The translations under genes and the position numbers were made by a program. The notes below the pieces were generated by a model. The model saw only the letters and a list, made by a program, of their open reading frames with translations, was not told the DNA's origin and searched no databases. Shown in pieces: positions 18,522-27,828 of a stretch of 64,000 nt of DNA (positions within the stretch are counted from its first letter, which is position 1; each line of letters begins with the position of its first letter). Source of the DNA: AP-15 sp963785565. GTDB taxonomy: Bacteria; Pseudomonadota; Alphaproteobacteria; ATCC43930; CGMCC-115725. Location of the stretch: positions 186,001 through 250,000 of the forward strand of contig CAWAVV010000020.1 in NCBI GenBank assembly GCA_963785565.1. Direction: 5' to 3'.

Positions 18522-18953
18522 ATGCAAAGATCAATCGGATTAGCGGCGATCGCGGGATTGACCGGCTTGATTGCTTCGGCCAATGCGCAACCGGCCCCAT
18601 CGGCGTTTGACGGGACTTACAAGGTTGTCTCCTACACCAACGTCAATGCCACCTATACCGATCGGAATGGGCGGATGGCTTCTTGTCCGAACCGCAGACC
18701 GGCACCGCTGCACATCGAGAACGGGCGAGTCCGATACACCACGGCGACGGGCTATAAGATCCGAGGCACGGTAGATCCACAGGGCCAGTTGACGATGGGC
18801 CTAATCGCCCCATCCCCCAACGCCGGCAACGCCGGCTCCCAGCCGCTCAACCTCAGAGTTAACGGACAGATCGACGGCACCGGCACCGCCCGCGTCCGCC
18901 AAACCGGCAGTTCCTGCAGCTACGATTGGGTGTGGCAGAAGGCGTCGCAGTAA
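18522..18953 (+). CDS. Unrecognised secreted protein, paralogue 1 of 3
   Basis: A 143-residue protein with a Sec signal peptide (cleavage likely after SANA, near residue 22). The mature part shows AFDGTYKVVSYTNVNATYTD, CPNRRPAPLHI, RYTTATGYKIRGTVDPQGQL and CSYDWVWQK. Two Cys residues could pair. The same blocks recur in the two following genes, so this is a tandem family. I recognise no domain. It follows the ATPase by 41 bases and may share its transcript, but nothing shows a role in transport. Confidence 0.7.
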   Translation: MQRSIGLAAIAGLTGLIASANAQPAPSAFDGTYKVVSYTNVNATYTDRNGRMASCPNRRPAPLHIENGRVRYTTATGYKIRGTVDPQGQLTMGLIAPSPNAGNAGSQPLNLRVNGQIDGTGTARVRQTGSSCSYDWVWQKASQ

Positions 18954-19007
18954 GAGCACGGCCCCGTAGTGTCCAAGTCGGAACGAGGTACACGATCCCA
19001 GCGCTCT

Positions 19008-19089
19008 ACCGTCGCCCCCGCGAAAGCGGGGGTCCGGTGACGATCACACGTCGCTGGCCCTGGGTTCCCGCTTTCGCGGGAATGACGGT
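19008..19089. repeat. Dispersed palindromic repeat, copy 1
   Basis: An 82-base element with inverted ends, ACCGTCGCCCCCGCGAAAG on the left and CTTTCGCGGGAATGACGGT on the right, each end also containing its own small hairpin (CCCCGCGAAAGCGGGG). This is the layout of extragenic palindromes common in alphaproteobacteria such as Bradyrhizobium. It fills the gap between paralogues 1 and 2. A related copy lies between paralogues 2 and 3. Confidence 0.75.
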
Positions 19090-19104
19090 GTGGAGGGCAA
19101 GCGC

Positions 19105-19545
19105 ATGCACAAGGTCATCGGATGGTTGTGGCTCGTTGGAATTTTCTGCTTCTCGGCTGTCGCGCTTGCGCAAACGCCGGCGCCTTCGACCGCTGCGACG
19201 GCGTTTGACGGCACTTACGCGTTGGTTTCTTCGGCGAAGGTAAATGAAACCTACACTGAGAGGAGCGGGCGGCTAGGCCAATGCCCGAACCGGAGACCGG
19301 GGCCGCTCCACATCATCAACGATCAAGCGCGGTACACCACCGCCACAGGCGACAAGCTTAGAGGATCGGTTGGGCCGCAGGGCCAGCTGGCGATGCGAAT
19401 AATCACGCCGCCCAATAGCGCCGGCGCCTATCGGCCAGTCGAGATAAACCTCAGCGGCGGCATAGACGGCAGCGGTACGGTGCGAGCACGCCAGATCGGC
19501 AATTCTTGCAGCTATGATTTCGTCTGGCAGAAACAGAACAGGTAA
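19105..19545 (+). CDS. Unrecognised secreted protein, paralogue 2 of 3
   Basis: A 146-residue secreted protein of the same family as the gene at 18522: signal peptide ending near ALAQ, then AFDGTYALVSSAKVNETYTE, CPNRRPGPLHI, RYTTATGDKLRGSVGPQGQL and GNSCSYDFVWQK. GGAGGG stands seven bases before ATG 19105, so this start is preferred over the GTG at 19090. The two Cys positions are kept. No known domain. Confidence 0.7.
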   Translation: MHKVIGWLWLVGIFCFSAVALAQTPAPSTAATAFDGTYALVSSAKVNETYTERSGRLGQCPNRRPGPLHIINDQARYTTATGDKLRGSVGPQGQLAMRIITPPNSAGAYRPVEINLSGGIDGSGTVRARQIGNSCSYDFVWQKQNR

Positions 19546-19670
19546 AAGCCGCCGCGTATCGTCCGAAAGCCGGCGACTTACGTCTTGAAGGCCAAAGATA
19601 CGCTCGCGCGTGAGGAGGACGAAGTAATTTTTGGTTTGACCCAAAATGAAATGAAAGATTCCCGCACCAT

Positions 19671-19750
19671 ACCGTCGCCCCCGCGCAAGCGGGGGTCCAG
19701 GGGCGACCGCTCATCGCTTGCCTTGGGTTCCCGCTTTCGCGGGAACGACG
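19671..19750. repeat. Dispersed palindromic repeat, copy 2
   Basis: An 80-base relative of the element at 19008: ACCGTCGCCCCCGCGCAAG at the left and CTTTCGCGGGAACGACG at the right, with the same nested hairpins. It lies between paralogues 2 and 3, so repeat and gene alternate across this stretch. Confidence 0.75.
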
Positions 19751-19812
19751 CGGAACGTTTAATCTTTTAGAATTCTTATCGAGCGGGTTCCTTGGAATGG
19801 GAGGGCAGGCAG

Positions 19813-20271
19813 GTGCAAATTTGGAGTAGATGGCTGTGGATCGTCGGAATTCTTGGCTATTCGGCTGCCGCGATCGCGCAAACGCCACCGGCGTCGTCGG
19901 CGGGCACCCGGTTTGACGGTACCTACGCATTCGTCTCCGAGGCGCACGTCAACGAAACTTACTGGACGTCGTGGACAAGCCATGTAGGCCAATGTGGGCA
20001 ACACCGTATAGTGACCGCGCTCACGATCGCCAATGGGCACGCGCAGTACTCCACTACCCGCCGCTTTGGAAATCTCAACGAAGGAACGGTTAACCAGCAA
20101 GGGGAGCTGCGGATGCGGTTGGAACAGACACCTGATCCTGGCCGCGGGGGAACCTCGCCAGGCGTTGAGATAATCACCATGGGCAATATATCGGAAGATG
20201 GTACGGTTCGCGCTCGCCGCACGGCGTATTATTGCAGTTATGATTTAGTCTGGAAAAAACAAGCTAACTAA
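19813..20271 (+). CDS. Unrecognised secreted protein, paralogue 3 of 3 (divergent)
   Basis: A 152-residue secreted protein aligned with the two upstream paralogues: signal peptide ending near AIAQ, RFDGTYAFVSEAHVNETYW, a Cys pair (QCGQHR), NEGTVNQQGELRMR, and YYCSYDLVWKKQ. The middle is the most divergent of the three and it has extra Cys, Tyr and Trp residues. The GTG at 19813 is chosen because GGGAGGG lies eight bases upstream and the start then lines up with the paralogues. Function unknown. Confidence 0.65.
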   Translation: MQIWSRWLWIVGILGYSAAAIAQTPPASSAGTRFDGTYAFVSEAHVNETYWTSWTSHVGQCGQHRIVTALTIANGHAQYSTTRRFGNLNEGTVNQQGELRMRLEQTPDPGRGGTSPGVEIITMGNISEDGTVRARRTAYYCSYDLVWKKQAN

Positions 20272-20300
20272 AACTCCAAACCCGAGAAGGTAACGATGCA

Positions 20301-21646
20301 ATGTCCGGCCGCTTCACCACTCGCCGCCGACTTTTAAGCTTTCTGGCGCCGGAGCATTGACCGCGGCAAGCGGCGGTCTCGCCGGAATTTTCGCCTCGGG
20401 GCGGGCGCCGGCTTATGCGCAGGGGACGACCTTGCATTGGCTCAAATTCGTCGACTTCGTGCCGGTCTCCGACAAGCTGCTGCGCGGCAAGATCGCCGAC
20501 GAAGCCCAGAAGGCGCTCGGCATCAAGCTCGAGGTCGAGACCATCAACGGCGACGGCGTGCAGGCGCGCATCAGCTCGGCGATCCAGTCAAAAACCGGCC
20601 CCGACATCCTGATGGCGGTCAACAACTGGTCGCAACTCTACGCCGACAGCGTCGTTGACGTCAGCGACGTCGCCGAGGAGATCGGCAAGGCGCAGGGCGG
20701 CTATTACGAAACCGCGCATGCGGTCGCCAATGACGGCAAGAAATGGATCGCGGTTCCCTACACGATCCTCGGCGTGCTGTTCGTCAACCGCACCTCATGG
20801 TTCAAGGATGTCGGCGTCGGCCCCGACACGTTCCCACAGACCTGGGACGAATATCGCGCTGTCGGCAAACGGCTCAAAGCCAAGGATCGGCCCTACGGCC
20901 AGACCCTCGCCCATGCCTTTGGCGACGGCCCGGCCTTTTGGTACCCGTATCTGTGGTCGTGGGGCGGCAAGGAGGTCGAGGCCGACGGCAAAACTGTAGC
21001 ACTGAACAGCAAGGAGACGATCGAGTCGGTAAAGTTTGCGGTGCCGTTCTGGAACGAATGCTTCGACGCGGGCGGACTATCCTGGGACGACGCCGGCAAC
21101 AACCGCGCCTTCCTCTCCAACACGATCAGCTCCACCAGCAACGGGGCGTCGATCTATCTCTTGGCCAGGACCAAACCCGACACCTATCTGAGCGAGAACG
21201 GCGTCCCGCTCTATAAAGACATGTTCCACGCCCCGCTGCCGAAAGGTCCGGGCGGGCAGTTCAGCTATCACGTGCCGTTCTCGAACATCGTCCCGGCCTA
21301 TACGCCAAATCAAAAGGCGGCGAAGGAATTCCTGCTCTGGTTCCAATCCAAGGACATCTACGGGCAGTGGTTCGCCTCGCAACAGGGGTTTTCCGTCGGC
21401 GCCACAAAGATGTGGCAGAACGACAAGCTGTGGAAGATCGACCCGATCATGGCGCCGTTCCGCACCGCGGCACTGAGCGGCCGCTTTGCCGGCTATGCGG
21501 GGCCGGCCGGGCGGGCGGCGGCCGAGGCCATCTCCAAATTCATCATCGTCGATATGTACACCAAGGCGGTCCAAGGCATGGCGCCCGAAGACGCGGTCAA
21601 ATGGGCGCACGGCGAGATGGTGAAGATCTATAACGCCAACGGGTGA
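20301..21646 (+). pseudogene. ABC solute-binding protein, family 1 (copy 2), frameshifted in the Tat leader
   Basis: A close paralogue of the protein at 14215, including the identical block SWGGKEVEADGKTVALNSKE. ATG 20301 reads MSGRFTTRRRLLSF, an intact twin-arginine motif, but then runs into a stop at 20358. One missing base near 20337 joins it to the remaining 430-codon frame (GAGALTAASGGLAGIFASG and onwards). As read, only a leaderless protein could be made from TTG 20357, so it would stay in the cytoplasm. There are no permeases beside it. Either decaying duplicate or base-call error. Confidence 0.8.
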
Positions 21647-21731
21647 GGGCCGCACCGGAGCGGGCACGCCGGCCGGCGAAGTTGAGCGCGAGCCCGCCTG
21701 CTCCGTCTGCACGTTAAGCTGCCGTCCTGGG

Positions 21732-22415
21732 TCAGGGGCGGCTCACAGCAGGAGCCCCCTGCCCCGCGATGATCGATCTGAGCTTGGCGACGGCGCTGCC
21801 GGGACTGGTCAAAACCGGCCGATCCAAGGCCGCGCTCACCGCGGGCGCCGCACGCGCGGTCGAAAAATGTGCGAGCAGGATTGCGTCGCAACGCTCAAAC
21901 CGCCCCGCCGACTGCGCCAACAAGCCGTTATGCGTCGCCGCATCACCCGCTTTCAGCGCCGCCATCGCCCCCGGGACGCAGTAGGTCTCGATCCTCGCCG
22001 GAGAACGGTGTGTTTCGGCCATCGCGCGGAACTCCTGTTCCATCGAGGCGACACTCGGTGCGAAAGTCGCCAGCATACCGATGTGCCGCCCGGCCGCCAG
22101 CGCCGCCTCGAACATCGCCTCGTTGGGCTTCAGCACCGGGATAGGGGCGCGCGCCGCGGCGGCCTCGATCGCCTCGCCAAAGGCCGAGCAGGTGAACAGG
22201 ATGCCGGCGGCGCCAGTCGCGGCGGCATATTCCGCCAGCGCCAGAATGCGCCGCGTCATCGCCGCGGTCAGCACCCCGTCGCGCTCGCGGTCGAGGCTCA
22301 GCGTATCATCGAGGATGTTGCCGCATTCGGCTTCCGGCCACAGCGCCAGGAACGCCTCCCGCACCGGCTCGATCGCGACGGTGACCGCGTGAATCAACGC
22401 GATGCGGGTCTTCAT
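21732..22415 (-). CDS. Asp/Glu racemase-family protein
   Basis: A 227-residue member of the Asp/Glu/hydantoin racemase superfamily. The first catalytic Cys motif is ILFTCSAFG (Cys about residue 75), followed by VLKPNEAMFEAAL and IGMLATFAPSVASMEQEF. The second Cys expected for a two-base racemase is not seen; the equivalent stretch reads LLAHFSTARA. It may therefore be a decarboxylase-, isomerase- or one-base-type member rather than a racemase. AAGGAG precedes the ATG at 22415. It stands between the two ABC clusters, on the opposite strand. Confidence 0.75.
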   Translation of the reverse strand: MKTRIALIHAVTVAIEPVREAFLALWPEAECGNILDDTLSLDRERDGVLTAAMTRRILALAEYAAATGAAGILFTCSAFGEAIEAAAARAPIPVLKPNEAMFEAALAAGRHIGMLATFAPSVASMEQEFRAMAETHRSPARIETYCVPGAMAALKAGDAATHNGLLAQSAGRFERCDAILLAHFSTARAAPAVSAALDRPVLTSPGSAVAKLRSIIAGQGAPAVSRP

Positions 22416-22975
22416 CCCCGGCTCCTTTACGCTGCGTATGGCGATCGGCGAGGATCAAGCCCAGATCGCGCGGGGCGTCAAGCACGCGTGCTCCGGCTGG
22501 CTGACTTGTCGGCTTACACAAGCCTTACGCGCGCTTGACTTGCCAGGCGCTGACCTATACGACCACGGCCTACAGGGAAGGCTTTGTCCCGTCAGGGGCG
22601 ATCGACTGGAACGCCCGATTGTGAGCGATGCCACCGCACCCGGCAACGATTCATGGCGGCTCGCCGTTCCGCGAGAGCCAAACTCTCACCCGAGGAAGGC
22701 CGCTTTCCCACACGCAGGATCGCTGCGTCCGATCGCCGCGGAGACCGGACGAGGCCGGCGATCGGCGGGTGCGTGCATATTCGCGCGTTTGCGCGCCGAG
22801 CAGCGGGTGGTTAACACGCGACGGCGCCGGTTCGACGCAGGCATCGGTCGGCGCGATAATGAGCACTGATACCTATTGGACCGAGATGCGCGCCGGTGTA
22901 TGGTAGGAGAAGCTGATCGTCAGGCGAACGCGCCGGCGACGCCCGATGATGCGAGCAGGGAGAGGGAAGACGAAC
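22416..22975. other. 560-base non-coding gap between divergent genes
   Basis: No gene-like frame with conserved content could be supported on either strand. The region must hold the promoters of the racemase-like gene (leftward) and of the second ABC cluster (rightward). No clear operator or repeat was found by eye. Confidence 0.5.
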
Positions 22976-24349
22976 ATGATCACAGCAACACGGCGTTCGC
23001 TGATCCGCGGCTCGCTCGCGTTTGCCGCCGCCGGCAGCTTGGCGCGACCGTATCTCGCCAACGCCGCGGCCACGACCGCCAGCATCTGGCTGGCGCAAGG
23101 CTTCATCCCGGAAGAGGACGCCGCCTTCCGCGCCATGGTCGCCGACTACCAGAAGGCCAGCGGCAACACGATCGACTACAGCATCATCCCGTTCGCCCCA
23201 TTGCGTCAAAAAATGGTGTCAGCGGTCCAGGCCGGGGTGGTGCCCGACATGATGGAAACCGCCGATTTCAACTTTCTATACTTGAACGCGTGGAAAGGAA
23301 ATCTCCTCGACGTCAGCGACGTCTTCGAAGAGCAGAAGGAAAATTGGTGTCAGAATGCATTAGATTGCAGCTTCGCCTATAACAGTCTTGATAAAAAGCG
23401 AAGCTATTATCAGGTGCCGTGGAAAACCGCCGCGGTCCCGTTCCGCTTCTGGATTTCGCTGGTCGAGAAATCCGGCCACAAAATCTCCGACATCCCGAAA
23501 ACTTTCGATGCTTTCGTAGATTTCTTCCGGCCGGTGCAGGACGATCTGCGCAAGCAGGGGATGCGCAACATCTACGCCTACGGCTATCAGCTGACCGCGA
23601 CCGGGGTCGATCCGATCAACACCTTCAATATGTTCATGATCGCCAATGGCGGCGCGGATTTTGTGACGCCGCAGGGTGTAGTGCAGACGAGCAACCCGCA
23701 GATCCGCGAGGCGGCGATCAAGGGCGCCGCCAAGCTGGCGAAATCCTATACCGACGGCTACGTGCCGCCGGTCGTCCTCAACTGGAACGACGCCGACGAC
23801 AACAACGCCTTCCACGCCAAGCTCGTGGTGATGGATTACGACGGCTCGCTGTCGACCGAGGTCGCGGTCTACCACGACAAGGATCAGTACAACGATATCC
23901 ATACCTATGGTCTGCCGCTCGGCAATGACGGGAACAAACTGCCGGCGCAGCCCTTTACCTTTGGCGTGACGATCCCGAAAGGGGCAAAAAATATTGCGCT
24001 CTCCAAGGAGTTCATGAAGTATTGGAGCGAGCCCAAGATACTCAATGCCTATCTGAAGGCATCGCTCGGCCGCTGGGTGATCCCGATGACGGCGATCGCG
24101 AAGAGCGACCCGTTCTGGCTCAAAGAGGACCCACACCGTACGGCGCTGACAACGGAAACCCTGTTCGGCCCGACGATCCCGGTCTACGAGGCGCGCAACC
24201 CGGGGATGGCGCGTGTCGGGGCCGAAAACGTCATGATGCGCGCCGTCATCGATGTCATGAAAAACGGGAAGACGCCGGAGGCGGCGATCGACGCAGCGTT
24301 CAAGCGGGTCGATACGATCGTCGCACAGTACCCGGTAGCAGCGAGCTGA
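22976..24349 (+). CDS. ABC solute-binding protein, family 1 (cluster B, intact copy)
   Basis: A 457-residue periplasmic binding protein. The leader MITATRRSLIRGSLAFAAAG is of twin-arginine type, with cleavage near ANAAA. Landmarks shared with the paralogue at 26355 include ASGNTIDYSI, NPQIREAAIKGAAKL and WNDADDNNAFHAKLVVMDYDG. The ATG at 22976 is preferred over the upstream frame because the leader begins there and GGGAGAGGGAAG precedes it. It differs clearly from the family at 14215, so the two clusters probably take up different compounds. Confidence 0.9.
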   Translation: MITATRRSLIRGSLAFAAAGSLARPYLANAAATTASIWLAQGFIPEEDAAFRAMVADYQKASGNTIDYSIIPFAPLRQKMVSAVQAGVVPDMMETADFNFLYLNAWKGNLLDVSDVFEEQKENWCQNALDCSFAYNSLDKKRSYYQVPWKTAAVPFRFWISLVEKSGHKISDIPKTFDAFVDFFRPVQDDLRKQGMRNIYAYGYQLTATGVDPINTFNMFMIANGGADFVTPQGVVQTSNPQIREAAIKGAAKLAKSYTDGYVPPVVLNWNDADDNNAFHAKLVVMDYDGSLSTEVAVYHDKDQYNDIHTYGLPLGNDGNKLPAQPFTFGVTIPKGAKNIALSKEFMKYWSEPKILNAYLKASLGRWVIPMTAIAKSDPFWLKEDPHRTALTTETLFGPTIPVYEARNPGMARVGAENVMMRAVIDVMKNGKTPEAAIDAAFKRVDTIVAQYPVAAS

Positions 24350-24360
24350 GGGACGGGGTC

Positions 24361-25278
24361 ATGGCAAACATATCGGCGATTCAGCTCGGCCGCCCGTGGG
24401 CCGAGGGGCGGCGCGGCCTGTGGGATTATCTGCGCGGCAACCTCAAGGGTTCGGAATACCTCTGGGCGCTCGCCTTCGTCATCCCCTATCTGACGGTATT
24501 TGTCATTTTTGTCGCCTATCCGATCGTCTACGGGTTGTGGATGGGCCACGACCCGGCCCTTTACCAAGAATTGTGGGCCGATCCGATCTATGTGAATACT
24601 TTGATCAATACGGTGATATACCTAGCTGTCGCCGTAAACGTGAAGATGTTTCTGGCCTTCCTGCTTTCGGGCTTTTTTGTGCGGCCGGGCTGGTGGGTGA
24701 AGGCGCTGCTACTGATCTATGTGCTGCCGTGGGCGGTGCCGTTGTTGCCGACTTTCATCTCGGTCCACTGGATGCTTGACGGCCAATGGGGGCTGCTGAA
24801 CAACCTGTTGTGGGTGCTGTTCGGCATCAACGGGCCGTTTTGGCTGGATTCACATTGGATGGCCTTGGGCTCGATCATCGTCGCCTATATCTGGAAATTC
24901 ATGCCGTTCTGGACCGTGATCTTCATCGCCGGCCGGATGGCGATCGCTCCGGAACTCTATGAGGCGGCCGCCGTCGACGGCGCGACCGGGCTGCGGCGGT
25001 TCGTTCATATCACCTTCCCGTTGCTCGCCACGCTCTATTTCGTCAACACGCTGCTGTCGACGATCTTTACGGTTGGCGATTTCGCGACGCCGTTCTTTAT
25101 CACCAATGGCGGGCCGGCACTGACAACCTATACCTTGGCGAACCTCGGCGTCCGCAACGCCTTTGATTTGTCGGATCCCAATCTCGGCGTCGCCACCGTC
25201 ATGTCGGCGCTGCCGCTGATGATCCCGCTCGTTATCTTCCTGATGCGCAAATTGCGCTCGATGCAAGTGGAGCAGTAA
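24361..25278 (+). CDS. ABC sugar-type permease, MalF-like (cluster B)
   Basis: A 305-residue inner-membrane permease with an EAA loop ELYEAAAVDGATGLRRFVHI and a C-terminal IFLMRKLRSMQVE. It starts 11 bases after the binding protein and ends two bases before the next permease. No ATPase follows, so the ATP-driving subunit must come from elsewhere. Confidence 0.92.
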   Translation: MANISAIQLGRPWAEGRRGLWDYLRGNLKGSEYLWALAFVIPYLTVFVIFVAYPIVYGLWMGHDPALYQELWADPIYVNTLINTVIYLAVAVNVKMFLAFLLSGFFVRPGWWVKALLLIYVLPWAVPLLPTFISVHWMLDGQWGLLNNLLWVLFGINGPFWLDSHWMALGSIIVAYIWKFMPFWTVIFIAGRMAIAPELYEAAAVDGATGLRRFVHITFPLLATLYFVNTLLSTIFTVGDFATPFFITNGGPALTTYTLANLGVRNAFDLSDPNLGVATVMSALPLMIPLVIFLMRKLRSMQVEQ

Positions 25279-25280
25279 CG

Positions 25281-26195
25281 ATGACCGTCATTGCCGTCGA
25301 AGGCAGGGCGAAAGCCCGCACCGATGTCGGCGTGCTGCACTCGGTTCGCGTGGCGCGACGGCGGCGCTATCTGACCAATATCGGGGCGGCGATCCTCAGC
25401 GTCGTGCTGGTGATATGGTCGCTCTTGCCGATTTACAACATGATCATGGTTGCGCTCAACTCGCATAGCGATGTGTTGTCGACCCATATCTTCCCGCCGC
25501 ATCCCTCGCTCTATAGCTTCTGGATCGTGATCACCGAGGGCTACTGGTATCTCCAGTTTTTCTGGGAGCAATTTGGCAGAAGCGTGTTTCTCGCCGTGAT
25601 GACGGTGCTGCTGACATTGTCGATCGGGTCCTTGGCCGCCTTTTCGGTCGGACGGCTGCGCGTCCGGCATGGCTGGCTCGTCACCAATTGCGCGCTGTTG
25701 ACCTATGTGATCCCGGCCTCGTTCCTGGCGATCCCGTTCTATCGCCTGATGGCCAACTACGGCATGATGAACAATCTGTGGGCCGTGATCGCAGCGCTTG
25801 TCGCGTTCACTACGCCCTATGCGATCTTCATCTTCCAGCAGTACGGCCGCAGCATCCCGATCGAACTCGATGAAGCGGCCCGCATCGACGGCGCCTCTCC
25901 GGTACAAATCTACTTCATAATATATCTACCGCTGATGGCGCCGGCGCTTGTCGCGATCGGCACCTTTGCCATGCTGGCGGCGTGGAACGAATTTCTCTAC
26001 CAATTCCTGCTGTTGTCCTCGACGAAGAGCATGACGGTGCCAATAGCGATCGTCCAATTTCTCAACAGCGACGAGGCCCCGTGGAACTATATGATGGCAA
26101 CCGCGGTCATTTACGCGTTGCCGCCGGTCGCGGTCTATTACGCGTTCCGCAAATATATGTCAGCCGGCTTGACCATGGGCGGCGTCAAGGGCTGA
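25281..26195 (+). CDS. ABC sugar-type permease, MalG-like (cluster B)
   Basis: A 304-residue permease with an extended basic N-terminus, six predicted helices and the EAA loop ELDEAARIDGASPVQIYFII. It is separated by two bases from the partner permease. The next gene, a second binding protein, follows after 159 bases. Confidence 0.92.
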   Translation: MTVIAVEGRAKARTDVGVLHSVRVARRRRYLTNIGAAILSVVLVIWSLLPIYNMIMVALNSHSDVLSTHIFPPHPSLYSFWIVITEGYWYLQFFWEQFGRSVFLAVMTVLLTLSIGSLAAFSVGRLRVRHGWLVTNCALLTYVIPASFLAIPFYRLMANYGMMNNLWAVIAALVAFTTPYAIFIFQQYGRSIPIELDEAARIDGASPVQIYFIIYLPLMAPALVAIGTFAMLAAWNEFLYQFLLLSSTKSMTVPIAIVQFLNSDEAPWNYMMATAVIYALPPVAVYYAFRKYMSAGLTMGGVKG

Positions 26196-26354
26196 GTCGC
26201 CGCCGCTGAGTCATCAAGGCTAGAACCGCGGCGCGCTGCGGGCGGAAACCGGCCTGGGCGCGAACGGTTGAACCGGTCGTCTCGCCGGCGCATAGTTTCT
26301 TCGGGATAAGGATCCGGCCGCAAGGGCAGCCGGCTCGAAACCAGGGAGGAATTG

Positions 26355-27735
26355 ATGGACCAGCTGACGAGACGCTCGGTGCTGCGCGGTTCGATGGGGC
26401 TGGCGGCGGCCGGAGCGATCGCACGCCCCTATGTCGCCAACGCCGCGGCCACGACCGCAACCGTGTGGTGGGTGCAGGGCTTCGCCCAGCAGGAAGACCT
26501 CGGCTTCAAGCAGATGGTCGCCGACTACGAGAAGGCGAGCGGCAACACCATCGACTACAGCATCGTGCCGTTCGCCGCGCAGCGTCAGAAGGAAATCGCC
26601 GCGGTAACCAGCGGCGTCGTGCCCGACATCATCAATGTCGGCGACTATTTCTTTGCCGTGTTGAGCGCCTGGAAAGACCAACTGGTCGACCTGACCGACG
26701 TCATCGAGACGCAGAAATCGCTGTTCACTCCCGCGGCGCTAAGCACCGTGAATGCTTACAATAACGTGACGAAGAAGCGCAGCTACTACATGATCCCGCA
26801 CCGGGTCGCCGTCGTTCCGTTTCACATCTGGAAGCCGCTGGTAGAGAAAGCGGGTTTCAAAACGTCGGACATTCCGAAGACCTGGGACGCATTTCTAGAC
26901 TTCTTCATGCCGGTGCAGACTAAGCTTCGCGAGCAAGGCATGCGCAACATCTATGCCTACAGCTTTCAGGTGGGCGCGGTCGGGTTCGATTGCATCTTTA
27001 CCTTCGACCATTTTAACATCGCCTATGGCGGCCAGAACCTCTTCACAGCCGACGGCAAAGTGCACACCGACGACCCGCAAATTCGAGAGGCGGCGATCAA
27101 GGCAATCACCAAATTGACGACACCCTACAAGCAAGGCTTCATCCCGCCGGCGGTGCTGAGCTGGAACGACAACGACGACAACAATGCCTTCCATTCGAAA
27201 TTGGTCGTCATGGATTTTGACGGCACGATCTCGACCGAGGTGGCGCTGTGGGACAACAAGGAGGAGTACAACAATATTCTGACCATGGGCCTACCGCTCA
27301 GCAACGACGGCAAGCCGTTGCCAAGTGTTACCGGCGTCGCCGACTGCGGTAATTCCAAAGGGCGCGAAAAATATCGAAACGGCGAAGGATTTCCTCAAAT
27401 ATTCGATCGAGCCTAAAGTGCTCGCGGACTATCTGAAAATGGGGCTCGGCCGGTTCTTGCCGCCGATGCCGTCGATCGTCGAAAACGATAAGGCGTTCTG
27501 GCTCGACCCGAAGAACGAGCCGCTCGCCGCTTATACCAGACAGGGCGTGCTCGGCCCGACGATCCCGCCCTACGAGGTGTTTAACCCGGCCCGGGCGCAC
27601 GTCAGCACCGAGCATGTGTTCGCCCTCGCGATGATCGATGTGATGACCAACGGCATGACGCCGGAAGCGGCGATCGACAAGGCGTTCAAGCGAACCGAGG
27701 CGATCTTCGCCAAATACCCGATCGAAGAAGGCTGA
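26355..27735 (+). pseudogene. ABC solute-binding protein, family 1 (cluster B, second copy), frameshifted
   Basis: A paralogue of the gene at 22976 with leader MDQLTRRSVLRGSMGLAAAG (twin-arginine type) and the shared ASGNTIDYSIVPF and WNDNDDNNAFHSKLVVMDFDG. After GKPLPSVTGVA the frame is lost; the next frame carries TAVIPKGAKNIETAKDF through to a normal C-terminus KYPIEEG. One extra base near 27342 explains it; corrected length is about 459 residues. The unshifted frame stops at 27416, losing about 125 residues. AGGGAGGA precedes ATG 26355. Mutation or sequencing error. Confidence 0.85.
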
Positions 27736-27749
27736 GGGCGCGTCCGCGC

Positions 27750-27782
27750 CTGACCGCCGGCCGCGCAGAGGGCGGCGGTCAG
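27750..27782 (+). terminator. Hairpin after the cluster B genes
   Basis: CTGACCGCCG (27750-27759) pairs with CGGCGGTCAG (27773-27782) around a 13-base loop. It begins 14 bases past the stop of the binding-protein gene and lies between convergent transcripts. There is no T-tract. Confidence 0.5.
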
Positions 27783-27828
27783 GGGTGCGGCGCGTGACCG
27801 GCCGACGGCGCTTCGACCCTCTCGACGC

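Noticed and set aside
18961..19760. CRISPR array from the repeated palindromes
   Set aside because: Only two elements here, about 660 bases apart, each with internal symmetry and with genes between; no regular spacers or cas genes.
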